A DNA stretch of 6,073 bases from NCBI GenBank assembly GCA_025937115.1, contig JAICSB010000211.1, forward strand, positions 1 through 6,073, written 5' to 3'. Shown here one piece after another: positions 5,921 to 6,073 of this stretch (position 1 is the stretch's first letter; every line of letters starts with the position of its first letter). The notes beneath the pieces were generated by a model. It saw nothing but the letters and a program-made list of their open reading frames with translations, made no database searches and was not told where the DNA came from. This DNA is from Pseudonocardiaceae bacterium (GTDB lineage: Bacteria; Actinomycetota; Actinomycetes; Mycobacteriales; Pseudonocardiaceae). The position numbers and the translations under genes are program-made.

Positions 5921-6073
5921 ATGAAATCACCGTCCCAATCCCCAACGTGGGTACGCAGCGCTTCGAGCGACTGGAGCCGAACTCAAGAAGGTTTGGGTTG
6001 GGAGCGGGCGGGTAAGTCGGAACCCATGTTCGCCGCAGAGAATCTCCGGGACTGGCTGGGTCACACTGTGATC
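5921..6073 (+). CDS. Partial ORF, PRC-barrel-like from Met36
   Basis: The frame opens at ATG 5921, behind AGGAGGGG, and runs off the window after 51 codons. Residues 36-51, MFAAENLRDWLGHTVI, resemble the first strand of actinobacterial PRC-barrel proteins, which often start M-F-x-x-E-N-x-R-D-W-x-G-H and continue with an Asp-Gly-x-x-IG turn; that continuation is beyond the window. Family members as I remember them begin at this second Met (6026), so the 35 residues before it (Ser, Trp and Arg rich, no recognisable domain) may be a non-native leader. The 10-bp repeat shared with the DUF5372 gene falls inside this leader at 5990-5999. The leader could therefore be the displaced start of the DUF5372 gene and the true PRC-barrel start 6026. 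With 16 family-like residues the assignment is tentative. Confidence 0.45.
   Translation, partial: MKSPSQSPTWVRSASSDWSRTQEGLGWERAGKSEPMFAAENLRDWLGHTVI
5990..5999. repeat. 10-bp direct repeat, right copy (GGTTTGGGTT)
   Basis: This is the second copy of the sequence at 3030-3039. It is in the same reading phase with respect to the ATG at 5921 as the left copy is with respect to the DUF5372 frame (Gly-Leu-Gly in both). Confidence 0.35.

Overview
The window looks like an accessory, mobile-element-rich stretch of a high-GC actinobacterial genome. The coding DNA is strongly GC-rich at third positions, and the protein families are ones common in Actinobacteria. No housekeeping gene is present to place the organism further.

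Layout, left to right. Positions 1-155 (minus strand) hold the N-terminal part of an integrase-core transposase that runs off the window and carries a frameshift. A short gap with a 7-bp stem-loop follows. From 235 to about 2999 lies a nested pair of related group II introns on the plus strand. The outer intron begins with GTGTGT at 235 and is interrupted after 551 by a complete second group II intron (552-2464, 1,913 bp). The inner intron has an intact 417-aa reverse transcriptase/maturase (1125-2378), a domain V (2391-2424) and a domain VI with a bulged A (2458). The outer intron resumes base for base at 2465 and runs into the start of its own maturase gene (2738). It is cut off near 2999 after about 87 codons, so it has no catalytic RT residues and no domain V or VI in this window. 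Exon-binding (EBS1) sequences that match the left flanks of both introns can be found by eye.

From about 3000 to 5811 is a very GC-rich, co-directional three-gene set: a DUF5372-like small protein, a DUF6788-like small protein with a Cys cluster, and a 684-aa large serine recombinase with a zinc ribbon, a coiled coil and a C-terminal MerR/excisionase-type helix-turn-helix. This is probably a recombinase-driven mobile cassette. The window ends with a gap and the start of another gene (5921 or 6026 onward), which resembles the N-terminus of a PRC-barrel protein.

Two points stand out. First, this is a bacterial twintron in which one group II intron has invaded domain I of a close relative, with clean boundaries. 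Second, a 10-bp repeat GGTTTGGGTT occurs at both ends of the recombinase cassette (3030-3039 and 5990-5999). Recombination across it would join a ribosome-binding site and ATG (5909-5923) in frame to the DUF5372 gene, which otherwise lacks a convincing start. This suggests, but does not prove, a gene split by integration and restored in an excised circle.
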